From contig NC_081409.1 of NCBI RefSeq assembly GCF_030272615.1, forward strand, positions 22,512,260 through 22,576,259: DNA of 64,000 nucleotides. Direction: 5' to 3'. The notes under the pieces were generated by a model. It was not told the origin of the DNA. It saw nothing but the letters and a program-made list of their open reading frames with translations, and searched no databases. Positions within the stretch are counted from its first letter, which is position 1. Each line of letters starts with the position of its first letter. Positions 24,136 through 36,400 of the stretch are shown here, piece by piece. This stretch comes from Cryptomeria japonica (taxonomy: Eukaryota; Streptophyta; Pinopsida; Cupressales; Cupressaceae). The translations under genes and the position numbers were made by a program.

Positions 24136-24330
24136 TCCTAGTAGTACTACCCATTCATCACAAAGTGCTTCTTTTTATCGTAGTGCTTATATCTATCATA
24201 TCACACTCTATCCTAGTAGTACTCTGTATTCATCACAAAGTGCTACTTTTTGTCCTAGTGATTATATCTATCATATCACACTCTATCCTAGTGGTACTCC
24301 CTATTCATAACAAAGTGATTCTCTTTTCTT
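24136..24330. repeat. 75-bp tandem repeat array in element A 3' region
   Basis: TCCTAGT(A/G)GTACTC begins units at 24136, 24211 and 24286, so the period is 75 bp with about 2.6 copies. More diverged related segments (ACTCC...CATCACAAAGTG, GAGTGTATCCTCTTGAGTA) recur to about 24700. Confidence 0.75.
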
Positions 24331-24734
24331 TTAGGGCACCTACTTGAGTGTATCCTCTTGAGTAGCTTATCCAATTGACAATGTATGTTCTATCACAGAA
24401 TTATCAATTTTAGCCTAATCCAATTGGCAACATATGTTCTAGCATAGAATTGTCAATTTCTCTGGTACTCCCTACTCATCACAAAGTGCCTCGCTCTATC
24501 CTACCCTAGGGCCTCTGCTTGAGTGTATCCTCTTGAGTATTTTCTTGATTGGCAATGTATGTTCTATCACAAAATTGTCAATCCTAGCCCTATCTGTTAT
24601 CCTAGTCTTCCCTAGAGGACCTATTTGAGTGTATCCTCTCAGTAGCTTAACCAGTCGACAACGTATGTTTATCACAGAACTGCCAATTTGACCTTGAAGA
24701 CATAAATGCACATTCATGACACAAACAAGATTTC

Positions 24735-24935
24735 ATACTACACAGACGTTTCTACCCTTCACAGACATGCCTCTATTATGCATAGACGCGCCTACCCTGC
24801 ACAAACGCGCCTGCATTTCACAGACATGCTTGCATTTGACACAAACACTTTTTAAATCATAGACACACCTACACTCAACACAAACACACCTAACCTACCC
24901 AGACGTGCTTGACACCAATGCAGATGTGCCTTAGC
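24735..24935. repeat. Short tandem repeat, about 20-bp period
   Basis: A degenerate unit of the form CACAGACGCGCCTACC recurs roughly nine times with a period of about 20 bp. It lies in the 3' untranslated region of element A, after the antisense ORF and before the 3' LTR. Confidence 0.65.
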
Positions 24936-25437
24936 ATTTTTTACCCTGATTGGCATTTTTCTACAACATGCCTAACATGCATTTATGACAACAATTAATG
25001 CAACAAAGTACAAGGAGGTTTTGTGGTACTTACCGACTCTCTTGCATCTGCTGGCCTTTGATATTGGCGAATGTGATCAAATCTGTGCACCAATGCCATC
25101 ACTGCTGACTGCACTCTTTTCTCTCTCTGCACTCTAATCTTTTATGTGTGTGGATGACAGTAAGGATGTTTTCCCTCGTAGTCTATCTTATAGACTACCC
25201 TAGCCCTAGTATCCCAAGTCAGTCTTCTTTATCTCGTGACTTTGTCACTCTGTCCTACCTTATCAATCCTTTCTAGCCTTTCTTTCTTATCGAGAGATTA
25301 TCTGCTATCTTTTCAGACATTTTTATCCAATCTCTCAAGGGTACATACCATTCCCATCTTGGGGCAAGTTTGTATCAGTTCATATTATCTTCTTTGAAAC
25401 AACGTGACAAGCTGCATTGTCTCAAAGAGGGGCAAAA
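24936..25437. other. End of element A internal region with polypurine tract
   Basis: I see no gene. A purine-rich tract AAAGAGGGGCAAAA (25424-25437) directly precedes a TGTAGAAACC sequence, which marks the start of the 3' LTR. Confidence 0.6.
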
Positions 25438-26450
25438 TGTAGAAACCTAAAATTGTCTTGTCTAATTAAATAAATTTTTTATTTATTTAATTATTTTAGC
25501 CTAATTCTTCTATTAATTAAATAAACCTTTATTTATTTAATTAATTCATTTATCCTCTTCTAGCCTTATTTCTCATTTAAATAAATACTTTTATTTGTTT
25601 AAATTACCCTTTTCCTAAATTAAATAAATATTTTATTTATTTAATTGATCCCACTTCTTCTATTAGTTAAATAAATCTTTATTTTTTTAATTACTTCAAT
25701 AGCCTTTTCTACCCATAACACATTACCTACCCTCTTATTATTTTCTTATTTCTTTTACCTACCCTCTAATCCTAGCCAACCATCTATCTTTTATACCTCT
25801 TAATCTTATCCCTCCATTTCTTATAGTGTCTTCTATATAAGAGGATGCTTCTCTCATTATCGATCCTCCCAAGAATTCTAGAATTCAAATTTTCATATGC
25901 GATCAAACCTACTTGTAACCACACTTCCGTTCTTTGTTGAGCTCTTGTGCACAAATAAAATCTGAGAGCAAATATATCAAGCAAGATCAATGGAGATAGG
26001 AAGAATGAAGATTCAAACCCTATTGGACATGTGATGGTATAATCTTTGTGATTTTGTTGATTTATATTGTCTTAGGTAATCTTCATGTGTTATGGTGGAT
26101 TTTTGTTGTTGTTAGACTAGGGTTTTGTGGTTGAATCTATTCAGTCTTTTAATATTGTTGTTTCAATTTTTACCATAAACAATATCATATCATTCTCATT
26201 CTAGGGTTCATTTTAGAGGTCATTTTCATTCTTAGGATTCATTTCATGATCATTCTCATTTCAGGGTTCATTTTAGAGGTCATTTTCATTCTTCGGATTC
26301 ATTTCATGATCATTCTCTTTCATATTATATCATTTATATTATAACATTCATTTCATTAAGGTTTATTTTATTTGTCATTTTATGATTCATCCATAATACA
26401 TTGCATTTCACTTTCCATATTGTAGAGGAGGAAATTTGCCAACTCTATGA
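25438..26450 (+). repeat. Element A 3' LTR (right end uncertain)
   Basis: The left end is set by the polypurine tract and TGTAGAAACC. The first 260 bp are rich in TTAATTAAATAAA-like runs. A TATA-like box is at 25834-25840. A 60-bp unit (CATTCTCATT...) is tandemly repeated at 26191-26250 and 26251-26310, with a partial third. The partner LTR is not in the window, so the right end near 26450 is a guess. Confidence 0.55.
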
Positions 26451-27250
26451 TGATGAATCTTAGAGGACAAATTAATCCACCACTACCTCACTCGAACTAG
26501 CACTAAGATGAGCTAGAGGATAACAAATCTAAACTTATGCTAAGGTAGAAATGAAAAAAACTTTAAAGAAAATGAATGACAAGATATAAAAGAATGGATT
26601 GACATGAATAATGTAAAATTTAAAGTAGTTTACACCACAGAGTTGGGGAGCTCTCAAGTCTTGGATGCCAGTGCGGGGCATGGACTACAATGCGGTGTGT
26701 TGTCATTTGTACGACCTGTGGAGACACAAAACTCCATTAACTCTACTGCAACTTCTCTCCAACATGCGGGACCTGTTCGCCACCTGCACACATGAAGACG
26801 AGAAAATTGTTGGGGGTTGTATAGGGGCCTGCCTCAGCCAGACCCCCCATTTAGGTGTTTCCACCAACATGGACAACTAGATAGATAGATTGGAAAATAA
26901 AATTGGTAAATTGGTAAAATCCAAATAGAAACTATACTCAGCTTAATGGAAGCAAACCCCTATTGCAAATGATATAAAATTAGCAAAATTTGGTAGGATG
27001 AATGCACCTAAATAATAGATACACCCACATTGTAACAAGATAAATTGTATGCAATCATAAAATAGAAAACAAGATAAAGAGAAGACAAGGTGTGTAGCCA
27101 AACCCCTCCTCTTAAGTTGCCAGAATGGTGAAGCTTGAGATATGTGCGTATTGGTAAGATCTTTGCAAGATAGTTATAGCTTAATAGTATTGGTAGAATG
27201 TTTAAGAGAGAAAGAGTATAAGAGAGCAAGAGGGTAGTATGAGAACCAAG
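26451..27250 (-). other. Minus-strand fragment of a C/F-related element, left of D
   Basis: Read on the minus strand, 26600-26900 shares an order of blocks with element F near 57100-57300 (GGTGGAAA, GGGGGT, CCCCTATACAACCCC). No gene is intact. The fragment is cut by element D; the last five bases, CCAAG, are D's target duplication, and the interrupted sequence resumes at 53886. Confidence 0.45.
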
Positions 27251-28190
27251 TGTTGTCTTTAAAATCTGATTCCCTTTAACATCCTTAAAATGATATGGCT
27301 TAAAGTTCGGTGCAGAAGAGACATCAAAGATAAGGAAATTCTGAAGACAACATATGACAAGGTTTGATTAGACCTTCTACACTTCGGGCTTACTCAGAGC
27401 CCAGGTGGGTATACCTTTGTGAATTAAATTCATGCTTTCAAACATAAACCCACATCAAACCAGTCCAGAAAACCAGTGGATCTATTCACCTTGAAATCAA
27501 CTGAAAATGAAGAATGGAAATTGTACTTAAGTTTAGCATTTCGATCAACAAAGCATGCAATAAACAACTTCAATTAATACCAGTGCCTTATCCAAGGTCA
27601 CAGAGTCATCTAAATTCAAATATGACTCCTCAAACAAAACATCTTTATGCTTCCCGTCGGCTTGGTTTCTATTAATCCTTGTACATGCCTAACACCTACA
27701 AGAATTCAAGCATTCCAAACCAAGCTATGGTCATCAAAATTCAAAGTTCATTCCAAAGAGCTAACTAGTATGAGTGATCCCCGCCTCTTTAATTTCCCTC
27801 CTAAAGAGAAAAGCTAATGAACACTTCTACTAAAATTGCTTTGCAATTCCATTCAAACAAAACAATCCTAGATTATTCAGAATGAAAGTAGTAAACAAAT
27901 TTGTAAACACACTTGAAGACAACACAAAGCTTTACTCAAAACCGATGGTTTGTATATTGATATTTAGTTCAAGAAATACTACAAGAAATTTTGAGTATTC
28001 TCCATTACACTTAGAAAAGCTCAGATAAATTTCTGCAGCATTTTCTTACAATTTTTTGCGATCTCCCTTCCTCTAATCCTGGTATCCATTTATAACAACA
28101 TGGATGCACAAAGCTTCCGACTTCTCAAGGAGAGTTTGTTACAATCATTTCTTTCAGAGTAAAGAGGTTACAAACTTTTCGCAAAAGCAG

Positions 28191-31100
28191 TTACAAACTC
28201 TTTTCAGCCTCTGCAGTTTCTTCAACAGGTTGTTCGGTTGCAACCTCTTCTATACTTTCAGGGGTGCTCTCCAACTGTTTCGGATCATGGGTGGCATATT
28301 TAATTGTCCACTCATTATACACTTCTTTTGTCGGCCATGAGAAATTAATCACTTTATCTTTAGTCTTAGTCAACCTTTTCCAAGAATTTCTCATTTTGTT
28401 GACTTCTGAATTGAGAAAAGCATAATGTGACTTAATTTTCTCTATCTCTTGTATTGTCACAACAAAGAAAGAAGCATCATCAAGATCAATAATTCCTTTA
28501 ACTCTTGCTAAAAATTTAGCTTCTATCTCCTTAAGCCACATTTGTTTGTCTTTTAACTGAACCAGGATAGCAAAAACTCCTGGGAGCAACTCAAAAACTT
28601 GGTCAATGTATTCCTTCTTGCACAAATTGACCTTCCTATCCACATTGTCCACCTCTACTGCTGATTGTATTAAGATTTTAGCGACATCAGAAGTGGATTT
28701 AATGATGGGATTGGCCCTTGCTTCATCATAGGCTACACACATAAACTCTAAATCTTGCTCCCTAGGCCTCCATCTGTCAAAAATAGGCATCAAAATGGCC
28801 TTGTCTCTCCTGAGCTCATTCCATATTTCCATAATTTTACCTACATTGTTGTAGAGCAATGAGGCATTTATTGTATCTGCAAAACTGTAAATTGTAGCCC
28901 TTACTCTCTCCTCATACTTCTTTGCCTATAAGGCCTGAGCCTGTTTCAAGTTTTCCAATTCTTGAGGAGTAATTTCAACCATTTGAGAGCTGGAGGGTGC
29001 TGGAGATGGTGGAAACTCAATAATAGGGCTAGTAGGTGGAGGTCTTGCAGGAGAAGAGGAGATCATCAGTGTTGAAGACTCACCTTGATGGTATTGTCCA
29101 GTCAACTGGCTCTGCAGTTTGGCAATGATGCTATCCTTACCTCTTACCTCCTCCTTGGCACTGTTATAGGCTTTTAAAACTGTTTCCAACTTGATTTGGA
29201 GGGCCTCTTTCTCTTTGGCTTCCTTCTTTGTTACTGCAACACTGAATTTTGCAGTCTCCAACACAGTGCTAGCAGCCTCTACTACCCCTGTACTATGCAC
29301 TCTCTTCACCATCATTCCACCGAGGTAACTTGACCCTAGGGTGTCTTTGCTTTTCTTACTCTCATTTCTCTTGAGAGACCACATGACAAGTGCAGAATTG
29401 TCCTTATTGAAAGTAACCCCTTCCATAGGTTTAGTCTCTTTTCTTACTGCATCTAGTACCAAGGCATCTGCAATATCCCATTCGGGTAATATAAGCACTC
29501 CAGCTTGTGCTACCATGTCTCTTCCTTGCTCAGGGGTGATGGTTTTGAATTCTTCCATCATCTCTTGCTTTATTTCCTCTTCCACTAGGGCTAGATCTTT
29601 ATTGGGCTGCTCAGCCTTTCTTGTTTCACATCTAGCATTATATATATCTATGTGTTGTATCCATATAAACTGCATAAATGCTTCTGATGTGACAAAATTG
29701 TTATCAGCTAGAAAGGCACTACTTGCCTGCTTTATCTCAGGATCCCACTACTGGCCTTTAAGTTTAGTGGAGGTAATATCCATTCTAGCAGTAATGGGTT
29801 CTTCCGGCATCCCTTCCTCCACTTCATCATAGGTGTATGCAATTTCCCCTAGACTACCCAATTGTAGGAGTTGCTAAGCTGCTGCTTGCTCATTTCTTTT
29901 ATGGATATGGGATTGGGATGGGGAATACAAAGGTGTATCTGACTGTATTTCTTTCCCCACCCTTTGCTTCTTTGGGATCTCTTGGATGTCGATGACATCT
30001 TGTATTTTCCTCTTTCCTTTGGAGGTAGAGGGCTCCCTTGTTGTAGGCACCAACACACTATAACCTGATTTCTTATGCAGTGTGTAATCACTAGGAGGAA
30101 TTGGCTTGCTAGAAGCTGACCTACTAAGGATCATTCTTGCCTTCTCAAGGTTGCTCTTAATTACAGCTTCCCTTTTCTCCTTTAGTTTCTGCATGACATC
30201 TTGAAAGGAAACAATCAAAAACTTTATTTTCTCTTCCAGTGGGAAAAAGCTAGACAATGGGTCATAGCTAGCATCAAACTGATGCACAAAATCTAAGGCT
30301 TTCTTATAAGGCACCCACTTTTCTTTCCTTAGCTCCTGCTCATCTAGATCAAACTCATTTCTGATGAGGTCTTCAGGAAATTGGAATTGATGAGGCCTAC
30401 CTCTGCATGCTACCTTCTTCCTAAACATACCATTGAAGAAGTCTTCTAGATCAGCACACCTGGACACTGCAGTGGAAAAATGATCAGACTTGAAGAAATC
30501 TTCAAAGCAATTCCAGCCTCCTTTTGTTATTACAAATTGGTGGGCTATGGTAGCTGCAGGGAAAATAGTCCCTTTACCCCTGCCTGTCAACTCTGCCTCT
30601 TGTAAGCCACCAATTTGTTTAAGGATCTCCATGATTCCCACTTTGACAGGGACTTGGTAGGGTAACGAAAATGGGGTGCCCCTAAAACAAAAAATTCTGA
30701 TAACTATGGAGACTGGATATAAATAAATGTCGCCCCAGTTATGAACAATTTTTATATTCTCTACGAATTCTTTTGGTCTTATGAATTCCAGAAGAACCTT
30801 GGGGATTCTTGGGTTATCAGAGCAGAGGAGAGTCCTTATTTTGGATGCAAAATATTTATCAAACATCAAAAACTGGCATCCTCTCTATCCCATGACAACA
30901 CAGTACTCCATAATTTACCGGTATTTTTTCTCCTTCCTTCTCCTTAACCAGGTCTAGTCCACTAGCAAAGTAATCACCACCTTTGAAGAGAAAAAGATGC
31001 ATTAGGAGTGAGTACCATCCAAAAGGCCTGCCCACCTTTCCATTCTTGATTCCTATCAACCCTCCATGGATAGCATCAGCAATAAAAGAGGCATAATCAA

Positions 31101-31829
31101 ATGTGATTGCAAGAGAAGGATTTAGAATCTGGGCAATCATCAACAAGTAATGATTCGGCATATTTGCTTCAACATCTTCTCCCAAAACTTGGCAAAGTGC
31201 CCAATACATTCCTTTAGCCCTTAGGGTGAACATACTTAACGAGAAGGGCTCTTGTGTGTTGGGTCCTACAACTGTTAACCCTCCTATTTTCACAAAAAAA
31301 TCCTTGAGAGGCCCATTCCTGAGATGACTCCTCTGTGCACCGTAAATTTGGGCTAATGCTGTGAAGTTTATAGGTTCTAGAAAGTTTGTAAACTCATTAA
31401 GCCCAAATGTTGTCCTAAACTCTTCAGCATTAATTTCAACAAGGTTTTTCCCATTTACATCCTGAATGCTTCTTGTGATTGGATCATAGTTGAGCGCAAT
31501 TTGGGTTAGCAAATCTATGTCCATAAATACTCCTGGGAAAACTAATTTCCCAACATCTAGTTCCTAGATAAAGTTTTGCGGGGCAAGAGAATTTCTCATT
31601 CTGAATCCAACTTTAAACAACCCCAACCCAGACAATCCAACCTATGGGTCTCTCAACCAATTACCCTTGTCATATAATCCTTCTCCTATCTTTAGACGGG
31701 GAGCCTAGGCACTAACTGTTTTGCCTTTGATGCCTAATCAGTTGACAACGTCAACTGTTCTAAAAAATCATCACAAACACTCCTCTCTGAATAGTTAACC
31801 TTACCAAAACATTCTCTTTTAGGAGCCAT
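28191..31829 (-). pseudogene. LTR-embedded ORF of element D, 3' LTR copy
   Basis: The ORF starts at ATG 31829 (MAPKRECFGK) and ends at the stop at 28191. This copy has frameshifts near 31710 and 30900 and stops near 29872, 29748 and 28923. Comparison with the 5' LTR copy shows the ancestral frame was about 1213 codons. The layout is a globular N-terminal part of about 580 residues, a basic Lys-rich segment near residue 600 (KGKRK, KKQRV), an acidic/helical part, a proline-rich linker near 930 (SPARPPPTSP), and a helical C-terminal region ending in an acidic tail. No gag, polymerase, protease or transposase motif is visible. The function is unknown. Confidence 0.72.
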
Positions 31830-32337
31830 TTTGAAAATGCAAGAAATGAATGCCACTCTTAAACAATTCTGCGACGAATCAATTATCTTATTTAGAACAC
31901 TGCACAAGAATTGCTACACAAAAATATGAGAGAACCTGTTCTTTGCTTGAAGGAATTTGCTCTGCAACTGAACCGACTTGCTCTATATCTGAGGAAAATA
32001 ACCCTGCGTCTGCTCTTCTGCAAAATCCTTTAAAAGATATCTTTACCCGGTTGTTAGGAAATCAAATATTTGTACTCAGGGCCTTAACTACAACATTGAT
32101 CCCGCATGCTTCGGTCGTCCCTTCAAAATTGAATTCCTACAAGAATTTGTATTTTCGCTCCGACGGGTCACAATGTTCCTGCAAGTGTTTCATTCTACTC
32201 TTTCGCAACTTTGTGAAGCATAACTATCGAGCAACTTAGTCCTGCAAAATAGCACCGACCGTCCGATCAAAAGAAACTTGATCGAATAGTAGATTAACTA
32301 ACAACTTTAGCTCCGTGCCGGGTCCTGCTTCTCTATT

Positions 32338-32357
32338 GGCTATATAATACCACGTGG
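32338..32357 (-). promoter_or_regulatory. G-box and TATA box in element D LTR
   Basis: On the minus strand a perfect G-box CCACGTGG (32350-32357) is followed at once by TATTATATAGCC (32349-32338). The same arrangement is kept in the other LTR near 52661-52680. The promoter would start transcription about 480 bases upstream of the LTR ORF, placing that ORF first on the element's RNA. More ACGTG cores lie upstream near 32476 and 33111. Confidence 0.65.
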
Positions 32358-32449
32358 CACCCAGCCATTGGCTTTGAAATTTCCTTTGCAGTCAACTTAA
32401 TGTCGGCTGTGTGTCTTTCCTTTATACCGTTGGTCCCACCTTGGCGGGC

Positions 32450-33005
32450 CCACACTTTCTTCGTAGACCACATGTCATCATGACACGTGGACGGCTCTCA
32501 TGCACTCTCGCTATTTCGCGGGGTATAAAGAATGGGCATCTTACCCTTGCGAAATAGCATGGGCCGTCAAATCATCTCTCAAGTTGATCTGCTTTTAATC
32601 CTCTGAAAAGGCTCTCAGGAGGGGTGGGCCCGTTGACTCATTGTGAACACCTGGCACCCAGTCACTTTTGGAGCTGACTTGTCACCCTGTTATACGCCAA
32701 AAGGAAACCATGGGGCCCCACTTTCTTCTTAACAGCTATATCTTCCAGGTCATCATCATGACATGTGGACAACTCTCGTTCACTCTCGCTATTTTGCGGG
32801 GTATAAAGAATGGGCATCTTACCCTTGCGAAATAGCGCGGGCCGTCGAATCATCTCTCAAGTTGATCTGCTTTTAATCCTCCAAAAAGGCTCTCAAGAGG
32901 GGTGGGCCCGCTAACTCATTGTGAACACCTAGTGCCCAGTCACTTTTGGATCTGACTTGTCACTTTGTTATTTGCTGAAAGAAAACCACGGGGCTCCAAT
33001 AAGTT
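32450..33005 (-). repeat. 278-bp tandem repeat with conserved hairpins in element D U3
   Basis: Two copies of a 278-bp unit are offset exactly at their TATAAAGAATGGG cores (32524 and 32802). Each unit contains a hairpin: GCTATTTCGC pairs with GCGAAATAGC, with an inner GGGGTA/TACCC pair, at 32510-32558 and 32788-32836. The right LTR has the same pair at 52833-52881 and 53111-53159. Confidence 0.7.
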
Positions 33006-33722
33006 ATTAACAGCTATACCCGCCAAGTCATCTCCACCTGCGACCTGACTGACCTCTAGGGCCCGCCTTTTAGCCTTTAATCCTGACCCGCTGACTGTTG
33101 TGACTTGTGCCACGTGCCACCATTTTACTCGCTGTCAACAACCAACTGGACCATCTATGTGGCATGCCATTTGGTTTTCACAACTTCACTAGTTTTAAAC
33201 TACGCGCAACTTCACCTAGCGAAATAACGCGAGCTGTGGATCCATCCGCGAGATGCACACTAGTTACTGGGCCCGACACTTAGAAGAAAAACATACAAGG
33301 CATAAATTTTTTGATTAATTAACATAACCGCCTAGGCAAACAACAAGGGGGGACACTTCCTATGACCCCATGACCCATTACTTAAGTGAATAAAGTAACG
33401 AAAGATTAGAAATGAGAGGGTTTAAAATGAACACAAGAGGATCTAAAATAAAAAACCCTTAAACCTTTGAGGTCCAGAACAAAGCTGAAGCATTTGGAAC
33501 TACACCCTATTCAAAATTTCAACAATCTATAGCCAATCATGGGAAAAGAAAAGCCCATTTTTAATCAGTGATAACAGCGGCTCTGAATAGGGATGGTTGA
33601 TCACAAGGTCAACACAAGAAAACTCAGAAACTCTGGAGAAATAGACCAAAACATAGACCAAAACAGAAAAGCAGGAAAGAAACAAAATATGTACAAACAA
33701 AGGACCTACTGTGCATGGACAT

Positions 33723-34959
33723 TTAAGAGAAATAATGCTTCAGGAATTGTCCATGCACTGGAAATTCCTGCATTTCATCATCCATATTCTTCAAGAAATA
33801 TGAATCCTTACCATTTAAGTTACAAACCACAAAAGGGCCAATCCATAGTGATTCGAATTTCTTATGCTTTCCCTTATCTTATCCTTTTGCATTCCACTGA
33901 AGAACCATGTCATCAATTCAAAACTTCCTTAGTGATGTCCTTTTATCAAAAAGATACTTTGAGTGCAACTGGATCTTCTGATTTCTCTTATGGGCAGAAG
34001 CCCTAAGCTCCTCCATTTCTATAATTTGGATCATTCTGTTTTCCATTGGTTTAGATACCTCCATATCTTCATTTTGCAAAAACTTATACACTGGAAGAAG
34101 GTTATTTACCGGCAGTCTGGCTTGGGCACCATAAACTAATTCAAAAGGTGACATTCCAATGGATTTTTTAACTGTTATTCTATCTGCTCACAAAGCTAAC
34201 TTCAACTTTTGATCCCAAGATCTTTTATTCTCTTCTAGGATTTTCTTGATGATATTCAACAGGCTTTTATTGCTGGATTTTGCTTGTCCATTCCCCTGAG
34301 GGTGATAAGGTGAATAATATGACATGAGTATACCGTGACTAGTACAAAAGCCTACAAATTCTTCTAATCTGAAACACATGGCATTATCCATCACCAATTC
34401 TGTAGGTGTCCCAAATCTAGTTACAATATTATCCATCAGGAAATCAATGACAATTTTACTAGTAGCTCTTCTAGTAGGGATGGCTTCTATCCATTTTGTG
34501 AAATAATCAGTGGCCACTATGATCCATCCATGCCCTCTCCCTGACTTCTCAAAAATTTCTCCAATAAAATCAATGCCCCACTGGACAAAAGGAGCTTCTA
34601 CAGAGACTGGATTTAGGGGTAACGCTCCTTCATACTTGAGCTTGGATGAGAATCTCTGACATGGGTCACATCTCCGAACATATGCATGGGTATCTTTAAA
34701 TAAGGTGGGCCAATAATACCTAGCCCGTATTATCTTACCAGCAATAGTCTTAGCAAAATAGTGACCTCCACATACTCCATCATGCATTTCAGTCAACACC
34801 TGCTTAGCTTGAAATTCATCCAAACACATCAGTAACTCTCCATCTCTTTTTCTCCAGAAAAGACCACCCTGAATGAGCACATATTTTTGGGATTTGAGTT
34901 TCAGAGTTCTTTTTTGATTGTACGTCATTTCTTCTGGGAGTGTATCACCTCTCAAAACT
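33723..34959 (-). pseudogene. Element D: integrase
   Basis: The frame is shifted relative to RT near 34960 and ends at TAA 33723-33725. The zinc-binding region is clear (MHDGVCGGHYFAK, RRCDPCQR). The core has D (WGIDFIGEI) and D (VMDNAMCF), but the third catalytic residue, normally Glu in GQ-A-E, is Lys (GQAKSSNKS, codon 34278-34280). Stops near 34186 and 33916 interrupt the C-terminal region, which keeps a chromatin-element-like GPFVVCNL ending. This integrase could not be active as written. Confidence 0.82.
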
Positions 34960-34963
34960 TGGA

Positions 34964-36400
34964 TTATCTTTGTGTACCAGGTTGCCTCTCAATACTACTG
35001 ACCAAAGTATCTCTAACCTCAACATTGTGCATTTCTACATTCATGAGATTCGACTCAGTCATGAGCTTAGCCAAACCTAAACCTCTCACCAATTTGGTGA
35101 TCTTTATCTCCAAGTTGAATTCCTGAATTCTATTAATCCATCCGCATCTCTTCCCAGTAACCTTAGACTGAGACAAAATATCTTTAACTGCAGCATGTGG
35201 GACATAGGCAATGATGTTTGCATTCACTAGATATGGCCTAAAAGCCTTAACAGCTTTAACTAGGGCATAAGCTTGTTTCTCCATGGTTTCATATTTTAGT
35301 TCTGCTACCTGTAAAGATTTACTGTAGAAGGCTATGGGATGTTCATATCCTTCATTGTCCTTTTGTAGTAATACTGCAGCCACCATATGATATGAAGCAA
35401 AAGAAAACAGAGAAAAAGGTTTACTATAATCAAGGGATTTCAACACTGGTGCCTCCTGGATTGCCTTCTTAATCTCAGCAAAAGATTTTGAAGTTTCTTG
35501 ATCCCAATGAAACTTTGTGTCTTTCTTAAGCAATTTGACAATAGGCTTCACTATCTCTGCAAAGTTTGCAATGAATCTCCTGACAAAATTTACTTTACCT
35601 AAAAAGGATTGGATACCTTTCACATTTTTAGGTTCAGACACCCTATTGATTGCTTCAATTCTCTCAGGGTCTATTCTTACCCCCTCCTTAGAAACTATGT
35701 GTCCCAATAACTTTCCTTCAGTGACCCCAAAATAACATTTCTTTGGATTCAGTGATACACCAAATTCCAAGGCTTTATTGAACACCTTTTCTAGATGTCC
35801 ATAATGATCATCAACCCTTTTAGAGAAACAAGTTAGATCATCTTGATATACCACCATGATGATGTTTATGAATTCTTTGAAAGCTACATCCATAGCTCTT
35901 TGATATGTAGCTCCTGCATTTTTTAGTTCAAATGGCATTCTCACATATACATAAGTTCCCCATGGAGTAGTGAAAGTTATTTTAAACTGTTCAGACTCCT
36001 TTACCAACACTTGATTATATCCTGAGAAACCATCCATCATGGATAAAAGATCACATCATGTCACTCTTTGTAGCATGGCTTCCATATTTGGGGATGAGTA
36101 ATTATCTTTCAAGGAAGCAACATTTCGATTCCTGAAATCTACACACAATCTGATGTCTCCATTCTTCTTCCTTAATGGGACCAAATTGGAGACCCATGAA
36201 GAATGCCTTATTGGTTTGATAATCCCCCCTTCTCTCAATTTGGTCAACTCTTGTTGCATTTTAGTTTCTAACAAGGGATTGATAGGCCTCTATTTCTGTC
36301 TGAAAGGCTTAGCATCTGGAAGTAAAGGAACTTCATGCTGAAAAAGATCTTGTCTATATACCTTTAGGTCTTCATAAGACCAAGCAAAGACATGCTTATA
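34964..36400 (-). pseudogene. Element D: reverse transcriptase and degenerate RNase H
   Basis: RT begins with HVFAWSYEDL near 36390, then SSWVSNLVPLRKKNG, LCVDFRNRN, DGFSGYNQ and NAGATYQRAMD. The catalytic box is YQDD at 35837-35848. Stops interrupt at about 36288 and 36055. The gypsy-type RNase H follows (about 35430-35150), but where T-D-A-S is expected it has SFAS (LFSFASYHMVAAVL), and where T-D-H is expected it has VPH (AYVPHAAVKDIL). Only the Glu (METMEK-like ETMEKQAYAL) remains. This domain probably serves structurally, like a connection domain, not as a nuclease. Confidence 0.85.

Larger units (their letters stand above)
27251..33576 (-). repeat. Element D 3' LTR (left copy), 6.3 kb
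   Basis: It matches 40767-53880 in order and orientation over its whole length, apart from element E. On the minus strand it holds, in order: a repeat-rich U3 (33576 to about 32360), a G-box/TATA promoter (32357-32338), a long ORF (31829-28191) and a final 940 bp (28190-27251). I see no polypurine tract just before its start at 33577. Confidence 0.87.

Noticed and set aside
24108-24347. 79-codon open frame
   Set aside because: It is a translation of the 75-bp tandem repeat and has no independent protein character.
24136-24935. Direct repeats considered as a CRISPR-like array
   Set aside because: Units are contiguous with no unique spacers, in a plant retrotransposon 3' region.
29341-29832. 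163-codon plus-strand frame, also at 42856-43347
   Set aside because: It is the antisense shadow of the long LTR ORF in element D; its conservation follows from the real frame.
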